Assembly (NCBI GenBank): GCA_014380605.1
Contig: JACMJO010000135.1
Coordinates: 1-13,805, forward strand
Length of the DNA stretch: 13,805 bases
Direction: 5' to 3'
DNA from: Fimbriimonadaceae bacterium
Lineage (GTDB): Bacteria; Armatimonadota; Fimbriimonadia; Fimbriimonadales; Fimbriimonadaceae
Below are positions 13,570-13,805 of the stretch, piece by piece. The notes below the pieces were generated by a model. It was not told where the DNA came from. It made no database searches and saw only the letters and a program-made list of their open reading frames with translations. Both the position numbers and the translations under genes were made by a program. How positions within the stretch are numbered: position 1 is the first letter of the stretch; each line of letters starts with the position of its first letter.

Positions 13570-13805
13570 GCGTAAACCTGCCGGAACTTCTTCACGAGCC
13601 GCTGAGCCAGGAGGTTCATGACGAGGGTGAAGACGAACAGGGTCGCGCCAACCGCGAACAGTGACTGATACTTGATCGTTCCCGAAGCGGCATCGCCCTT
13701 CGCGGTGGACACGATGAATGCGGTCATCGTCTGAATGGCTTTGGTTGGGTCAGCGGTAAGGATCGGATTGGAACCAGCCGCGAGTGTAACCGCCATCGTC
13801 TCGCC
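13566..13805 (-). CDS. pstC: Phosphate ABC transporter permease PstC, C-terminal part
   Basis: Only the last 79 or so residues are in the window and the frame runs open through the edge (GET before the internal Met at 13796). The sequence GETMAVTLAAGS is the PstC counterpart of the permease GET motif, followed by MTAFIVSTAKGDA, a last membrane helix SLFAVGATLFVFTLVMNLLAQR and the basic end RLVKKFRQVYA. PstC pairs with PstA to form the phosphate channel, and the stop overlaps the pstA start. The 5' end of the gene lies outside the window. Confidence 0.92.
   Translation of the reverse strand, partial: GETMAVTLAAGSNPILTADPTKAIQTMTAFIVSTAKGDAASGTIKYQSLFAVGATLFVFTLVMNLLAQRLVKKFRQVYA

Noticed and set aside
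1..13805. CRISPR array, tRNA or rRNA genes, insertion sequences
   Set aside because: No regularly spaced direct repeats, cloverleaf-type sequence, transposase frame or terminal inverted repeats were found on either strand.

Overview
The window looks like chromosomal sequence from a moderate-GC bacterium, most plausibly an Armatimonadota member of the Fimbriimonas type. This rests on two PEP-CTERM proteins ending in VPEP, a hydrophobic helix and RKRRKA, on pseudopilin-like proteins with the CLSNxKQ...YAxDYDER signature, and on a DUF6785-like membrane protein. The placement is an inference from family composition; no rRNA or other phylogenetic marker was compared. No tRNA, rRNA, CRISPR array, insertion sequence or transposase was seen.

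Layout. 31-1720 (+): a pentapeptide-repeat protein and a bifunctional phosphoglucose/phosphomannose isomerase. 1802-2520 (-): rpsF and ssb, without the usual rpsR. 2624-3615 (-): two overlapping paralogous pseudopilin-like genes whose prepilin cleavage motif is degenerate. 3662-5932: an imperfect tandem duplication of about 1.2 kb. Each unit has a conserved sigma70-type promoter, a PEP-CTERM secreted-protein gene, a strong hairpin terminator, and, facing it, the 3' end of an HD-domain phosphohydrolase gene. Only the downstream unit keeps a complete HD gene (to 6391); the upstream one holds a shortened remnant. The two PEP-CTERM proteins share leader, promoter and C-terminal anchor but have unrelated central domains, one of them a P-domain-like beta-sandwich.

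6429-9214 (-): a PcrA/UvrD helicase gene overlapped by a small lipoprotein gene. 9258-12628 (-): a DUF6785-like multi-pass membrane protein overlapping a CPBP-family membrane protease gene. 12691-13805 (-): pstA preceded by the 3' end of pstC (phosphate ABC transporter permeases); pstB does not follow pstA.

Functionally the window mixes housekeeping genes (translation, DNA repair and replication, sugar phosphate metabolism, phosphate uptake) with a cell-surface segment (pseudopilins and PEP-CTERM proteins). The surface segment is where most of the unusual structure lies: the duplication with swapped gene core, the paired promoter elements, the degenerate pseudopilins and the broken HD copy. 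Several starts have a TANNNT -10-like box 6-7 bases upstream and no Shine-Dalgarno sequence, suggesting leaderless transcripts. The PEP-CTERM genes instead have strong Shine-Dalgarno sites.
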